Shown here: positions 1 through 5,207 of the stretch, one piece after another
How positions within the stretch are numbered: the first letter of the stretch is position 1
Layout: every line of letters begins with the position of its first letter
NCBI GenBank assembly: GCA_017609225.1
Contig: JAFCEK010000035.1
Location: forward strand, 1 to 9,148
Direction of reading: 5' to 3'
Source of the DNA: Candidatus Aenigmatarchaeota archaeon
GTDB taxonomy: Archaea; Aenigmatarchaeota; Aenigmatarchaeia; QMZP01
DNA length: 9,148 nt
Program-made: the position numbers and the translations under genes
Notes under the pieces: generated by a model
What the model was told of the DNA's origin: nothing
The model's input: the letters and a program-made list of their open reading frames with translations, nothing else
The model's database searches: none

Positions 1-62
1 AGAATGCAGAAGAAGCACTGGCCGGTTATAGAGCACAGGAATGGCCAGGCACAATTAATTGA
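1..62 (+). CDS. C-terminal tail of a probable TnpB (IS200/IS605-type) protein, cut by the window edge
   Basis: An open frame runs from the window edge to a TGA at 60-62 and reads NAEEALAGYRAQEWPGTIN before the stop. An Asn-Ala rich helix followed by a short Gly/Pro tail is compatible with the end of TnpB-type transposon nucleases. The frame stops 21 bases before a perfect 8-bp hairpin with a TTTA loop, which is where the right end of an IS200/IS605 element would lie. The identification rests mainly on that position, since no catalytic or zinc-finger residues fall inside the window. It could instead be the tail of an unrelated gene. Confidence 0.4.
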   Translation, partial: NAEEALAGYRAQEWPGTIN

Positions 63-83
63 TTTCACCAATTAATTAAAACC

Positions 84-103
84 CCCACGGCTTTAGCCGT
101 GGG
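84..103 (+). repeat. CTTTAG-apex hairpin, probable IS200/IS605-type right end
   Basis: A perfect 8-bp stem, CCCACGGC with GCCGTGGG, closes a TTTA loop. It follows the motif CCAATTAA (68-75) and an AAAACC run, and is followed by GGATA. Related hairpins occur at 1752-1771 (opposite strand) and 9057-9074 with different stem bases but the same CTTTAG apex. Subterminal hairpins of this kind are recognised by the TnpA transposases of IS200/IS605 elements. It could also help end transcription, but no T-run follows it. Confidence 0.6.
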
Positions 104-248
104 ATATTTAGAATTAACCTGTGAATTATGTGACCATTACAAAGATGGAAGATGCTTCAGGGATAAGAAAAAACCTGTAGATGTTGGAAATCCCGGCAGC
201 GCAAGGAACTGTGATTACTTTGAATGGGAAACCATGAATTTAAGATAG
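99..248 (+). pseudogene. Short Cys-rich protein, probably 5'-truncated at the transposon end
   Basis: The frame from 99 to the TAG at 246-248 encodes about 49 residues. They contain CELCDHYKDGRCF, a Lys/Pro spacer, and SARNCDYFEW near the end. Paired cysteines (C-x2-C-x6-C, then a further Cys before Tyr-Phe-Glu) are typical of very small metal- or cluster-binding proteins of archaea and anaerobic bacteria, though I cannot name the family. The only in-frame start is a GTG at 99 that lies inside the transposon-type hairpin and lacks a ribosome binding site. I therefore infer that the original 5' end was displaced by the element. The 3' end overlaps the end of the convergent trkH gene by 9 bases. 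Confidence 0.4.
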
Positions 249-1694
249 ATTATTATTTCCCTGTTTTGCAGGCTTTATACGCCTTCCGTACCCTTTCTGC
301 CTTGCATCCACTTCCCTTGACCTGCTGAAAACTATAAGGAATGGTATTATCTCAACCCTGCCTATTATCATGAGCACTATAAGAATCCACTTAAGCCCCG
401 GCAGCAGTGATATATTTGTTATCCCAACAGAAAGGCCTGTTGTGGTTATTGCAGACACAGTTTCAAACGTGGAATCCACAAAACCAAACCCATAAAAAGA
501 AAATATCATCGCTGCAAAAAGAACAGCAGCTATCATCAGTATGGCAAGCAGGAATATGGAGAACATCTCAATATCAGCAAACTCCCTCCTGAAAATCCTG
601 AAGGGCTGGTGCGAAGCCTTAAGATTCCTTTTCAGTATCCAGGGTATTGACTTTATTATTACCACAAGCCTCATTATTTTGAATCCTCCGGCTGTGGAGA
701 AGCTTGTTCCCCCCACAAACATCAGCCCTGCAAAGAAGAGCCTCAGGAACTCATTCATACCTGAAAAATTCATATAGCTGAACCCTGTTGTTGTGGATGC
801 GCTCACAACATGGAAGAATGACTGGAATATGCCAAAATTAAACGCCAGCTGGATGAATGCAGTGGATGCAACCAGTATCAGAATAAGAATTGGTATCTCG
901 GAAAAGAACACCTCCCTGAATTTCCTTGTTATTATCTTGTAGTTTATCCAGAAGCCTGCAGCGCCCATTATCATTGCAAGGCTTATTATAAGGTTCCCCG
1001 GAAAGCTGGTTATTATCTGCGACATATTGTTTATTGGTATGAATCCTCCTGTGCTCAGGGCGCTGAACACTATTGATACCAGATTCAGCGGGTCCTGGTG
1101 GCCCAGCAAAATAAAGGCACCGCTGAAGATAGCAAAATAAAGCACGTAAATCCCGAGTATGAACAGAAACGTTTTCCTCATATGGCCTGTTATGTCCTTG
1201 TATCCCACTGCCTTTCCGAAGCTGGTTAATGCCTTTGAGGGATAGAAAAAAAGTATAAGCAGGAACACTATGCCTATGCCGCCTATAAACTGCGTGAAGC
1301 CCCTGTAAAATATCATGGACTTTGTGAGCGTTTCCACGTTTTTTATCATTGTAAGGCCTGTTGTTGTGTATCCAGACACGCTTTCAAACACACTGTCAGT
1401 AAAGCCATCAGCATCTGAACCAAAAACCCCGAGATAAAGATAGGGTATGGCACCTATTATTCCAAGCATTATGAATGCAAGCACTATAAGTGCGCATGAT
1501 GACTTGTATCCAAGCTCCTTCCTTTCGCAAAGCGAGTTAAATCCAAAACCGCACACCATAAAAGCAACAGATGTTACAAGAAGCGCTATCACTGCCTGGT
1601 TTTCCCCGTAAAGAATACCAATCCCTGCAGAAACCAGCGTTAATATGCCTGTTATCTGAAGAACAAATCCCAGGTTTGCAAGAACAGGTCTCAT
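240..1694 (-). CDS. trkH: TrkH-type potassium uptake channel subunit
   Basis: A 484-residue integral membrane protein that forms the K+ pore of Trk/Ktr-type uptake systems, normally with a cytoplasmic TrkA/KtrA nucleotide-binding gating subunit. The four pore loops are visible: SGYTTTG at about 107-113, SALSTGGF at 211-218, SASTTTGF at 298-305 and SAITTTGL at 414-421, each with the filter glycine. Other family segments are the GGTSFSTAGGFKIMR stretch near 328-342 and MIIGRVEIIPFL near 442-453. The start at 1694 is chosen because MRPVLANLGFVLQ matches the usual TrkH N-terminus and an AGGAG site lies about 11 bases upstream. The open frame continues to 2354, but that part is antisense to the DUF5320 gene. 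No TrkA gene is in the window, so the partner is elsewhere. Length and filters look intact. Confidence 0.95.
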   Translation of the reverse strand: MRPVLANLGFVLQITGILTLVSAGIGILYGENQAVIALLVTSVAFMVCGFGFNSLCERKELGYKSSCALIVLAFIMLGIIGAIPYLYLGVFGSDADGFTDSVFESVSGYTTTGLTMIKNVETLTKSMIFYRGFTQFIGGIGIVFLLILFFYPSKALTSFGKAVGYKDITGHMRKTFLFILGIYVLYFAIFSGAFILLGHQDPLNLVSIVFSALSTGGFIPINNMSQIITSFPGNLIISLAMIMGAAGFWINYKIITRKFREVFFSEIPILILILVASTAFIQLAFNFGIFQSFFHVVSASTTTGFSYMNFSGMNEFLRLFFAGLMFVGGTSFSTAGGFKIMRLVVIIKSIPWILKRNLKASHQPFRIFRREFADIEMFSIFLLAILMIAAVLFAAMIFSFYGFGFVDSTFETVSAITTTGLSVGITNISLLPGLKWILIVLMIIGRVEIIPFLIVFSRSREVDARQKGYGRRIKPAKQGNNNLS

Positions 1695-1727
1695 GATTAT
1701 ATTTTCTCCTGACGGCTTAAATTGGTT

Positions 1728-1736
1728 AGATATAAT
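1728..1736 (-). promoter_or_regulatory. Possible TATA box for trkH
   Basis: Read on the minus strand this is ATTATATCT, about 35-40 bases upstream of the trkH ATG and directly against the outer arm of the inverted repeat beginning at 1736. The spacing predicts a short or nearly absent leader, which sits poorly with the AGGAG site close to the gene, so the assignment is tentative. Confidence 0.3.
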
Positions 1737-1790
1737 GTTGCCTCCGTGTATCCGCCTACTAAAGTCGGCGGTTTTCTTGGCGAGGCAACA
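1736..1790. repeat. Nested inverted repeat around a CTTTAG-type hairpin
   Basis: The outer arms TGTTGCCTC (1736-1744) and GAGGCAACA (1782-1790) are perfect 9-bp complements. Inside them, CCGCC (1752-1756) pairs with GGCGG (1767-1771), and after one mismatch AC pairs with GT to close a TAAA loop. On the minus strand the core reads AAAACCGCC, a CTTTAG apex, then GGCGGATA, sharing flanks and apex with the hairpin at 84-103. It is probably the end of a non-autonomous or decayed IS200/IS605-like element, since no transposase frame lies next to it. Confidence 0.55.
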
Positions 1791-1792
1791 GC

Positions 1793-1848
1793 TGTTGAAC
1801 CAGAACCATACATCCGCTGTTTGAAAACAATGGTTTTCTGGTTCAACA
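1793..1848. repeat. Long imperfect inverted repeat (stem of about 17 bp)
   Basis: TGTTGAACCAGAA (1793-1805) is perfectly complementary to TTCTGGTTCAACA (1836-1848). The stem continues with CCAT (1806-1809) against ATGG (1830-1833) across a two-base bulge, leaving a loop of about 20 bases. It begins only two bases after the preceding nested repeat and ends just before the promoter of the DUF5320 operon. It may be part of the same decayed element, or a transcribed structure; no protein is encoded here. Confidence 0.6.
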
Positions 1849-1854
1849 TAAAAA

Positions 1855-1871
1855 ACCGAAAGCTTTATAAA
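1855..1871 (+). promoter_or_regulatory. Archaeal BRE/TATA promoter of the DUF5320-to-MinD operon
   Basis: ACCGAAAG followed by CTTTATAAA is a textbook archaeal BRE plus TATA arrangement. A start of transcription about 25 bases downstream, near 1892, would leave a leader of about 43 bases with GGAGGTG placed six bases before the ATG at 1935. This is the strongest promoter candidate for the whole plus-strand cluster. Confidence 0.7.
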
Positions 1872-1877
1872 CCCAAA

Positions 1878-1914
1878 TGAATATATATTCAATATAATTA
1901 TGAATAAATATTCA
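1878..1914. promoter_or_regulatory. Twin 14-bp palindromes, likely operator
   Basis: TGAATATATATTCA (1878-1891) is a perfect palindrome. TGAATAAATATTCA (1901-1914) is the same element with one central base changed. Their centres are 23 bp apart, about two helical turns, and the first lies between the TATA box and the predicted transcription start. This is the expected layout for a dimeric repressor binding cooperatively. The binding protein is unknown; the DUF134 protein of the operon is one candidate. Confidence 0.55.
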
Positions 1915-1934
1915 AAACAAGGGAGGTGTTGTAT

Positions 1935-2324
1935 ATGCCAAGAGGCGATGGAACAGGTCCCTGGGGCATGGGCCCCATGACAGGGAGAAGGGCAGGATAC
2001 TGCGCCGGATACCCGGTTCCTGGATTTATGAACCCTGTGCCAGGCTTTGGCAGGGGCATGGGTTTCGGCAGAGGTTTCGGCCGCGGGTTTGGCAGAGGCC
2101 TTGGAAGAGGTCCCGGTTTCGGCAGGGGCTTCTGGAGATTCGCTCAGGTGCCGGTCGCTCCTGCGCCAGGATACACGCCCGTATACCAGACCCCGCCAGC
2201 ATTTGCGCAGCCGCAGTACACAAAAGAGGATGAGCTGGCAGATCTTAAGGCAGAAAAGGATCTTATTGAAAGGGACCTTAAGGCAATAGAAGAAAGAATT
2301 AAAGAGCTGGAAAGAGAAAAATAA
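1935..2324 (+). CDS. DUF5320 Gly/Arg-rich protein with C-terminal coiled coil
   Basis: A 129-residue protein of unknown function beginning MPRGDGTGPWGMGPMTGR, the hallmark start of the DUF5320 family, with a single Cys at 23. Residues 37-66 are a run of FGRG/GFGRG repeats, 70-95 are Pro/Ala/Tyr/Gln-rich, and 97-129 form a charged heptad-like helix (LADLKAEKDLIERDLKAI) suited to a coiled coil. The ATG at 1935 is preferred over the in-frame GTG at 1926 because GGAGGTG lies six bases before it and the family start is matched. It is the first gene of the operon behind the promoter at 1855. In anaerobes this family often sits beside NifX-family and DUF134 genes, which fits here. A scaffold or interaction role is inference. 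Confidence 0.85.
   Translation: MPRGDGTGPWGMGPMTGRRAGYCAGYPVPGFMNPVPGFGRGMGFGRGFGRGFGRGLGRGPGFGRGFWRFAQVPVAPAPGYTPVYQTPPAFAQPQYTKEDELADLKAEKDLIERDLKAIEERIKELEREK
2043..2132 (+). repeat. Degenerate tandem repeat encoding FGRG units
   Basis: About ten degenerate copies of a GGC-AGR-GGN / TTY unit lie inside the DUF5320 gene and encode residues 37-66. Synonymous codon variation between units (AGG, AGA, CGC for Arg) suggests the protein repeat is kept by selection and is not a recent DNA expansion. Confidence 0.6.
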
Positions 2325-2326
2325 AC

Positions 2327-2521
2327 ATGGAAAAGGAATTTGACAGCATGACAAGGAGGCTTGGCTGGAGGGATGTGCAGCTCATCAAGGCAGCAGTGTT
2401 TCTGATCACCCTGCCAATAGGCGCATATCTCAGCCAGTACATCCTGCCTTACTGGTGGGTTTTTATAGTGCTGGGAGTGCTGGCGTCTGTAAAGCCCGTC
2501 AGAACAGTGCTTGGAAAGTAG
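2327..2521 (+). CDS. Small two-helix membrane protein of unknown function
   Basis: A 64-residue protein starting two bases after the DUF5320 stop. A charged N-terminus of about 17 residues (MEKEFDSMTRRLGWRDV) precedes a hydrophobic helix at about 19-40 and a second at about 42-57, followed by a basic tail (KPVRTVLGK). It is thus a likely hairpin membrane protein with both ends in the cytoplasm by the positive-inside rule. No catalytic motif or cysteine is present. An internal ATG at 2348 would remove seven residues and cannot be excluded, as neither start has a strong ribosome binding site. Tight coupling to DUF5320 suggests it might anchor the complex to the membrane; that is inference. Confidence 0.7.
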   Translation: MEKEFDSMTRRLGWRDVQLIKAAVFLITLPIGAYLSQYILPYWWVFIVLGVLASVKPVRTVLGK

Positions 2522-2537
2522 CGTGGTTTCCGTCATA

Positions 2538-2546
2538 GGTTATAAG
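2538..2546 (+). promoter_or_regulatory. Possible internal TATA box before the DUF134 gene
   Basis: GGTTATAAG lies in the 112-base gap between the small membrane protein and the DUF134 gene, the widest untranslated gap in the front half of the operon. A secondary promoter here could express the rest of the operon separately. No clear BRE or operator is visible, so this is weak. Confidence 0.25.
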
Positions 2547-2633
2547 GCGTAAGCATAAAACGACAGCTAATGCCAAGGACAGGATATGCTGATAACAAAG
2601 CTGTCCCCGTCACAGATTACAAGGCGAAGATAT

Positions 2634-2954
2634 ATGCCAAGACCAAGAATACCCAGAAGAGTATGGCTTGAGCCAAACGTGACATACTTCAAGCCGGCTG
2701 GAATAAGAATGATAGACCTGAACCAGGCCGTATTAACAATGGACGAGTTTGAAGCCATACGATTAAAGGATTATGAAGGAATGAGCCAGACAGAGGCAGC
2801 CAAAAAAATGGGCATATCCCAGCCCACATTCCAGAGGCTGTATGATTCCGCAAGGAAAAAGATAGCAGATGCCATAGTCAATGGCAAGGCAATAAGGATA
2901 GAAGGCGGACCTTTCAGATTTATGGGAAGAAGATTCAGGGGAGGAAGGACATGA
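2634..2954 (+). CDS. DUF134 (UPF0251) helix-turn-helix DNA-binding protein
   Basis: A 106-residue protein with the family start MPRPRIPRRVW and a segment PNVTYFKPAGI at 14-24. The acidic stretch LTMDEFEAIRLKDYEGM follows at 34-50, then a helix-turn-helix at about 51-78 (SQTEAAKKMGISQPTFQRLY) resembling sigma-factor region 4. The tail GRRFRGGRT is Gly/Arg-rich. The start at 2634 matches the family; the in-frame ATG at 2586 would add 16 residues that look untypical. Members are predicted transcription regulators and are frequently neighbours of NifX-family and Fe-S ATPase genes, so it is the best in-operon candidate for controlling this cluster, perhaps via the twin palindromes at 1878-1914. 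Its stop overlaps the next start by four bases. Confidence 0.9.
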   Translation: MPRPRIPRRVWLEPNVTYFKPAGIRMIDLNQAVLTMDEFEAIRLKDYEGMSQTEAAKKMGISQPTFQRLYDSARKKIADAIVNGKAIRIEGGPFRFMGRRFRGGRT

Positions 2955-3448
2955 AAATGGAAATTCACCCAATAGGAACAGTGGAATCAGATTTCAAAAC
3001 CCCGGAAGAGCTGCATTTTGCATGCAAAAAGGGAAGATTTGCAGGCACAAAATCAAACATAGTGCTGCTTGAAAAGTTTTCAGATGCGCTTAAGGGGCTG
3101 GAAAGGTTTTCACATGTATGGATAATATACTATCTCCATAAGGCGCTCAGGGAAGAAATAACAACATATCCAGGGCCAAAATCCATAAAGAATCTGCCAC
3201 CTGTTGGGGTTTTTGCATCCAGAAGCCAGTACAGGCCCAACCATCTGGCATTAAGGCTTACAGAGCTGGTAAAAATCAAAGGCAGGAAAATAACTGTAAA
3301 AGGCCTTGATGCTGTTGACAGAACACCTGTGATTGACATAAAGCCGTACATACCGTTCTTTGACAGGACTGAAAATGAAAAGATAGCTGAATGGTATGAA
3401 TGGACAGGAGGCATGGAAGCCGCCCTGTCTGCGAAAGAGAGGAGATGA
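2951..3448 (+). CDS. TrmO/TsaA-like protein (tRNA t6A methyltransferase family)
   Basis: A 165-residue single-domain protein of the TsaA/YaeB/VirR family. The characterised member TrmO uses S-adenosylmethionine to N6-methylate t6A37 of a threonine tRNA. Family segments visible are IHPIGTVESDF (5-15), the conserved FSHVWIIYYLH (53-63), RSQYRPNHLALR (91-102) in place of the usual SP-x-RPNPIGLS, and GLDAVDRTPVIDIKPYIPF (118-136). The substituted loop (His-Leu-Ala-Leu for Pro-Ile-Gly-Leu) makes the exact substrate uncertain. The start overlaps the DUF134 stop as ATGA; an ATG two codons later is the alternative. Family members often accompany metal and cofactor genes in archaea, so a different methyl-transfer role is possible. 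Confidence 0.85.
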   Translation: MKMEIHPIGTVESDFKTPEELHFACKKGRFAGTKSNIVLLEKFSDALKGLERFSHVWIIYYLHKALREEITTYPGPKSIKNLPPVGVFASRSQYRPNHLALRLTELVKIKGRKITVKGLDAVDRTPVIDIKPYIPFFDRTENEKIAEWYEWTGGMEAALSAKERR

Positions 3449-3450
3449 AT

Positions 3451-4488
3451 ATGAAAAAAGAAGGCATTACAGGACTGAGCATAGCAGTTAATGTTTTTCT
3501 TACTCTTGCGAAGTTTTTTATAGGAATTATAAGCAGGTCTTCTGGTGTCATGGCTGAAGCAATGCATTCCGGAATGGATATTGTTACCTCAGGAATAAGC
3601 TATCTTGGCGTAAGGGCCTCAAAAAAACCAGTAGACAAGGAGCATCCATACGGCCATTACAAAAGCGAAACAGTCGCAGGACTTATTATAACAATAATAC
3701 TGTTCCTGTCAGCTGTTTATATCATATATGAGGCAGCATTGAGTTTTTTGGGGCCAAAAACCCTAGAGGTTTCCTATGTTACTCTTGGAATAATGGCAGT
3801 ATCTGCAGGCGTAAATCTTGTGATGTCAGAGCTTAAAATGAGATACGGAAAAAAATATGAAAGCATGGCACTGATTGCAGATGCAAGCCACTCCAGAATG
3901 GATGTTTTCACTTCTGTTGGAGTTTTTATTGGTCTTGTTGTTTCAGGATACTGGATATATGCTGATTCGGTTGCTGCAATTTTTATCGGACTGTATATTT
4001 TGCAGGGATCAATAAAGCTTGGAAAGAAAACAACAGACAGCCTTATTGATGTTTCAGCCGGAGAGGAAATTGAGAACAAAATAAAAAGCATAGTGGAGAG
4101 CTACAAGATACCTGTTTCCGGACTGAAAACACAAAGGCTGGGGCCAGAGATTTTTGCAGAACTCAAGATAAAGCTCGAGCCGAACCTCAAGGTTGATGAT
4201 GTTGACAGAGTGACAAAAGAGCTTGAGAGGAAGCTTACAAACAGCATACCCGGCCTTAAGTATGTGGTTATTCAGGTTGAAAGCCTTAAACTCAGGGAAA
4301 GCTTTTACAGGGGAATGTTTGGAAGGGAAATAACATGGAGGGGAAGAATGGGCGGCATTGGAGCAGGTCCGGGAGGAGAATGTGTTTGCCCAAAATGCGG
4401 CCACAAGATTCCGCACAAAAGAGGAGTTCCCTGCTACAGGACAGAATGCCCCAAATGCGGTAGCAGAATGACAAGGCAGAGGAGTTGA
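3451..4488 (+). CDS. CDF-family metal transporter with a fused C-terminal zinc ribbon
   Basis: A 345-residue cation diffusion facilitator, a proton-coupled divalent metal exporter. Six hydrophobic segments span about 5-190. The transport site is visible as HSGMD (H39, D43) and HSRMD (H147, D151, after D144), a pattern usual for zinc-type members. A cytoplasmic ferredoxin-like dimerisation domain covers about 200-282. Unusually, the protein continues through a Gly/Arg linker (GRMGGIGAGPGGE) into a zinc ribbon, 311-345, with Cys at 311, 313, 316, 328, 333 and 336 arranged as CPKCG ... C-x4-CPKCG. This tail closely matches the small gene that follows. The ATG at 3451 has GGAG six bases upstream; one at 3445 overlapping the previous stop is the alternative. 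The ribbon may sense or pass metal (inference). Confidence 0.93.
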   Translation: MKKEGITGLSIAVNVFLTLAKFFIGIISRSSGVMAEAMHSGMDIVTSGISYLGVRASKKPVDKEHPYGHYKSETVAGLIITIILFLSAVYIIYEAALSFLGPKTLEVSYVTLGIMAVSAGVNLVMSELKMRYGKKYESMALIADASHSRMDVFTSVGVFIGLVVSGYWIYADSVAAIFIGLYILQGSIKLGKKTTDSLIDVSAGEEIENKIKSIVESYKIPVSGLKTQRLGPEIFAELKIKLEPNLKVDDVDRVTKELERKLTNSIPGLKYVVIQVESLKLRESFYRGMFGREITWRGRMGGIGAGPGGECVCPKCGHKIPHKRGVPCYRTECPKCGSRMTRQRS

Positions 4489-4649
4489 TAAAAATGCAAG
4501 GCAGAGGAAGAATGGGAGGATTCGGATTTGGCCCGGGAGGAGAATGTGTTTGCCCAAAATGCGGCCACAGGCAGATGCACCAGAGAGGCATTCCATGCTT
4601 TCAGCAGAAATGCCCCAAATGCGGAACACCCATGACAAGGGAAAGATGA
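4321..4649 (+). repeat. Imperfect tandem duplication of a zinc-ribbon coding segment
   Basis: The 3' end of the CDF gene (about 4339-4480) and the following small gene (about 4503-4640) are near copies in DNA as well as protein. Both contain GGGAGGAGAATGTGTTTGCC followed by CAAAATGCGGCCACA, and later AATGCCCCAAATGCGG. The central part between the two Cys pairs has diverged. This points to duplication of one segment, or fusion of one copy to the transporter. Confidence 0.75.
4494..4649 (+). CDS. Small free-standing zinc-ribbon protein
   Basis: A 51-residue protein starting five bases after the CDF gene. It consists of a Gly/Arg-rich head (MQGRGRMGGFGFGPGG) and a zinc ribbon with Cys at 18, 20, 23, 35, 40 and 43, built as CVCPKCG-x11-C-x4-CPKCG, plus His25 and His29. 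It is almost the same as the C-terminal tail of the preceding transporter. The two CPKCG knuckles probably bind one zinc; the two extra cysteines could bind another metal. I do not recognise a characterised homologue. The start has only a weak ribosome site (GGAG 10 bases upstream), consistent with translational coupling to the CDF gene. Metal handling or protein-protein contact with the transporter is inference. Confidence 0.75.
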   Translation: MQGRGRMGGFGFGPGGECVCPKCGHRQMHQRGIPCFQQKCPKCGTPMTRER

Positions 4650-4659
4650 GAGCAGACTA

Positions 4660-4767
4660 ATGGTGAGAAATATGGTACCTGCGCTTAAAATAATAGATGA
4701 TGAAATTGAAAAACTGGAAAAGCTGAAAATAGATATGCTAAAGGAAAAAAGAAAGGGAGGTAAGGAT
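4660..4767 (+). other. In-frame 5' extension of the NifX-family gene (alternative start or short leader peptide)
   Basis: This stretch is open and in frame with the NifX-family gene. It encodes MVRNMVPALKIIDDEIEKLE and a following Lys/Glu/Leu-rich helix of about 16 residues ending KGGKD. Its composition and codon use (ATA, AAA, GAA, AGA) match coding sequence, and leucine/isoleucine spacing suggests a coiled coil like that of the DUF5320 C-terminus. The ATG at 4672 has GGTGA five bases before it. The strong GGGAGGT for the downstream start is itself translated here as Gly-Gly. Either two isoforms are made or this is an N-terminal helix normally fused to the domain. Confidence 0.45.
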
Positions 4768-5190
4768 ATGAAAATAGCAGTTAGTGCAGCAGGAAAAGGA
4801 CTTGACAGCCAGGTTGACATAAGATTCGGAAGATGTCCGAATTTTGTTATTGCGGAAATGGAAGACCATGAGATAAAAAATGCCAGCGACCTGGAAAACA
4901 CGGCAGTCGCACAGATGGGTGGAGCAGGCATAACAGCAGCGCAGCTGGTTGCTGACCAGGGCGTTCAGGCAGTGATAACAGGAAACATGGGACCAAGGGC
5001 GTTTGCTGTTTTCCAGCAGCTGGGTATAAAGATATATCAGGGCTCGGGAACAGTCAGGGAAGTACTGCAGAAATTCGCAAAAGGAGAGCTTGAGGAAATC
5101 AGGGACGCTACAGGCCCAATGTTCATGGGAAGGCCCGGCGGAGCAGGAGATGGCCAGGGCAGAGGAACGGGAAGAGGCCCTGAACAATAA
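4768..5190 (+). CDS. NifX/NifB-family dinitrogenase Fe-Mo cofactor-type cluster-binding protein
   Basis: A 140-residue protein of the NifX/NafY/MTH1175 family, whose members bind or carry Fe-Mo or other metal-sulfur clusters. Family features are MKIAVSAAGKGLDSQVDIRFGR at the N-terminus, FVIAEMEDHE, the GGAGITAAQLVADQGV segment near 50-65, and VITGNMGPRAF near 69-79, ending in a Gly/Arg-rich tail (from about residue 120). GGAGGT six bases before the ATG at 4768 supports this start. The same frame is open upstream to ATGs at 4672 and 4660, which would add a charged amphipathic helix (see the separate entry). It is 17 bases before the ferredoxin gene. In Desulfovibrio the related orange protein (ORP) carries a Mo-Cu-S cluster and is encoded near MinD-like Fe-S ATPases, as here. 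The cluster type in this protein is unknown. Confidence 0.9.
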   Translation: MKIAVSAAGKGLDSQVDIRFGRCPNFVIAEMEDHEIKNASDLENTAVAQMGGAGITAAQLVADQGVQAVITGNMGPRAFAVFQQLGIKIYQGSGTVREVLQKFAKGELEEIRDATGPMFMGRPGGAGDGQGRGTGRGPEQ

Positions 5191-5207
5191 AACAGGAGGT
5201 GTGTTAG

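Noticed and set aside
541..777. 78-residue plus-strand open frame inside trkH
   Set aside because: Antisense shadow of a conserved membrane protein gene, with no promoter or ribosome site.
2043..2132. CRISPR-like repeat pattern in the DUF5320 gene
   Set aside because: Units are 9-12 bases without spacers and encode FGRG protein repeats; not a CRISPR array.
1695..2354. N-terminal extension of the trkH frame on the minus strand, over 200 residues
   Set aside because: It is low-complexity, antisense to the well-supported DUF5320 gene, crosses the structured intergenic region, and TrkH proteins begin at the MRPVLANLGF position.
2586..2633. Longer DUF134 start beginning MLITKLSPSQ
   Set aside because: Family members start MPRPR; the extra 16 residues look like translated leader.
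2538..2645. Imperfect direct repeat around TTAnAAGGCG ... ATGCCAAG
   Set aside because: Match is short and interrupted; chance similarity is a sufficient explanation.
2570..2671. 33-residue open frame starting MPRTGYADNK before and overlapping the DUF134 start
   Set aside because: It echoes the DUF134 start region (ATGCCAAG) but has no ribosome site or recognisable motif and overlaps a strong family gene in another frame; a leader peptide cannot be excluded.
3130..3567. 145-residue minus-strand frame across the TrmO-like and CDF genes
   Set aside because: Spans two strongly supported genes on the other strand and has no family-like sequence.
4054..4638. Overlapping minus-strand frames rich in Cys and His opposite the zinc-ribbon genes
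   Set aside because: Their apparent repeats come from the duplicated zinc-ribbon DNA on the plus strand; no independent support.
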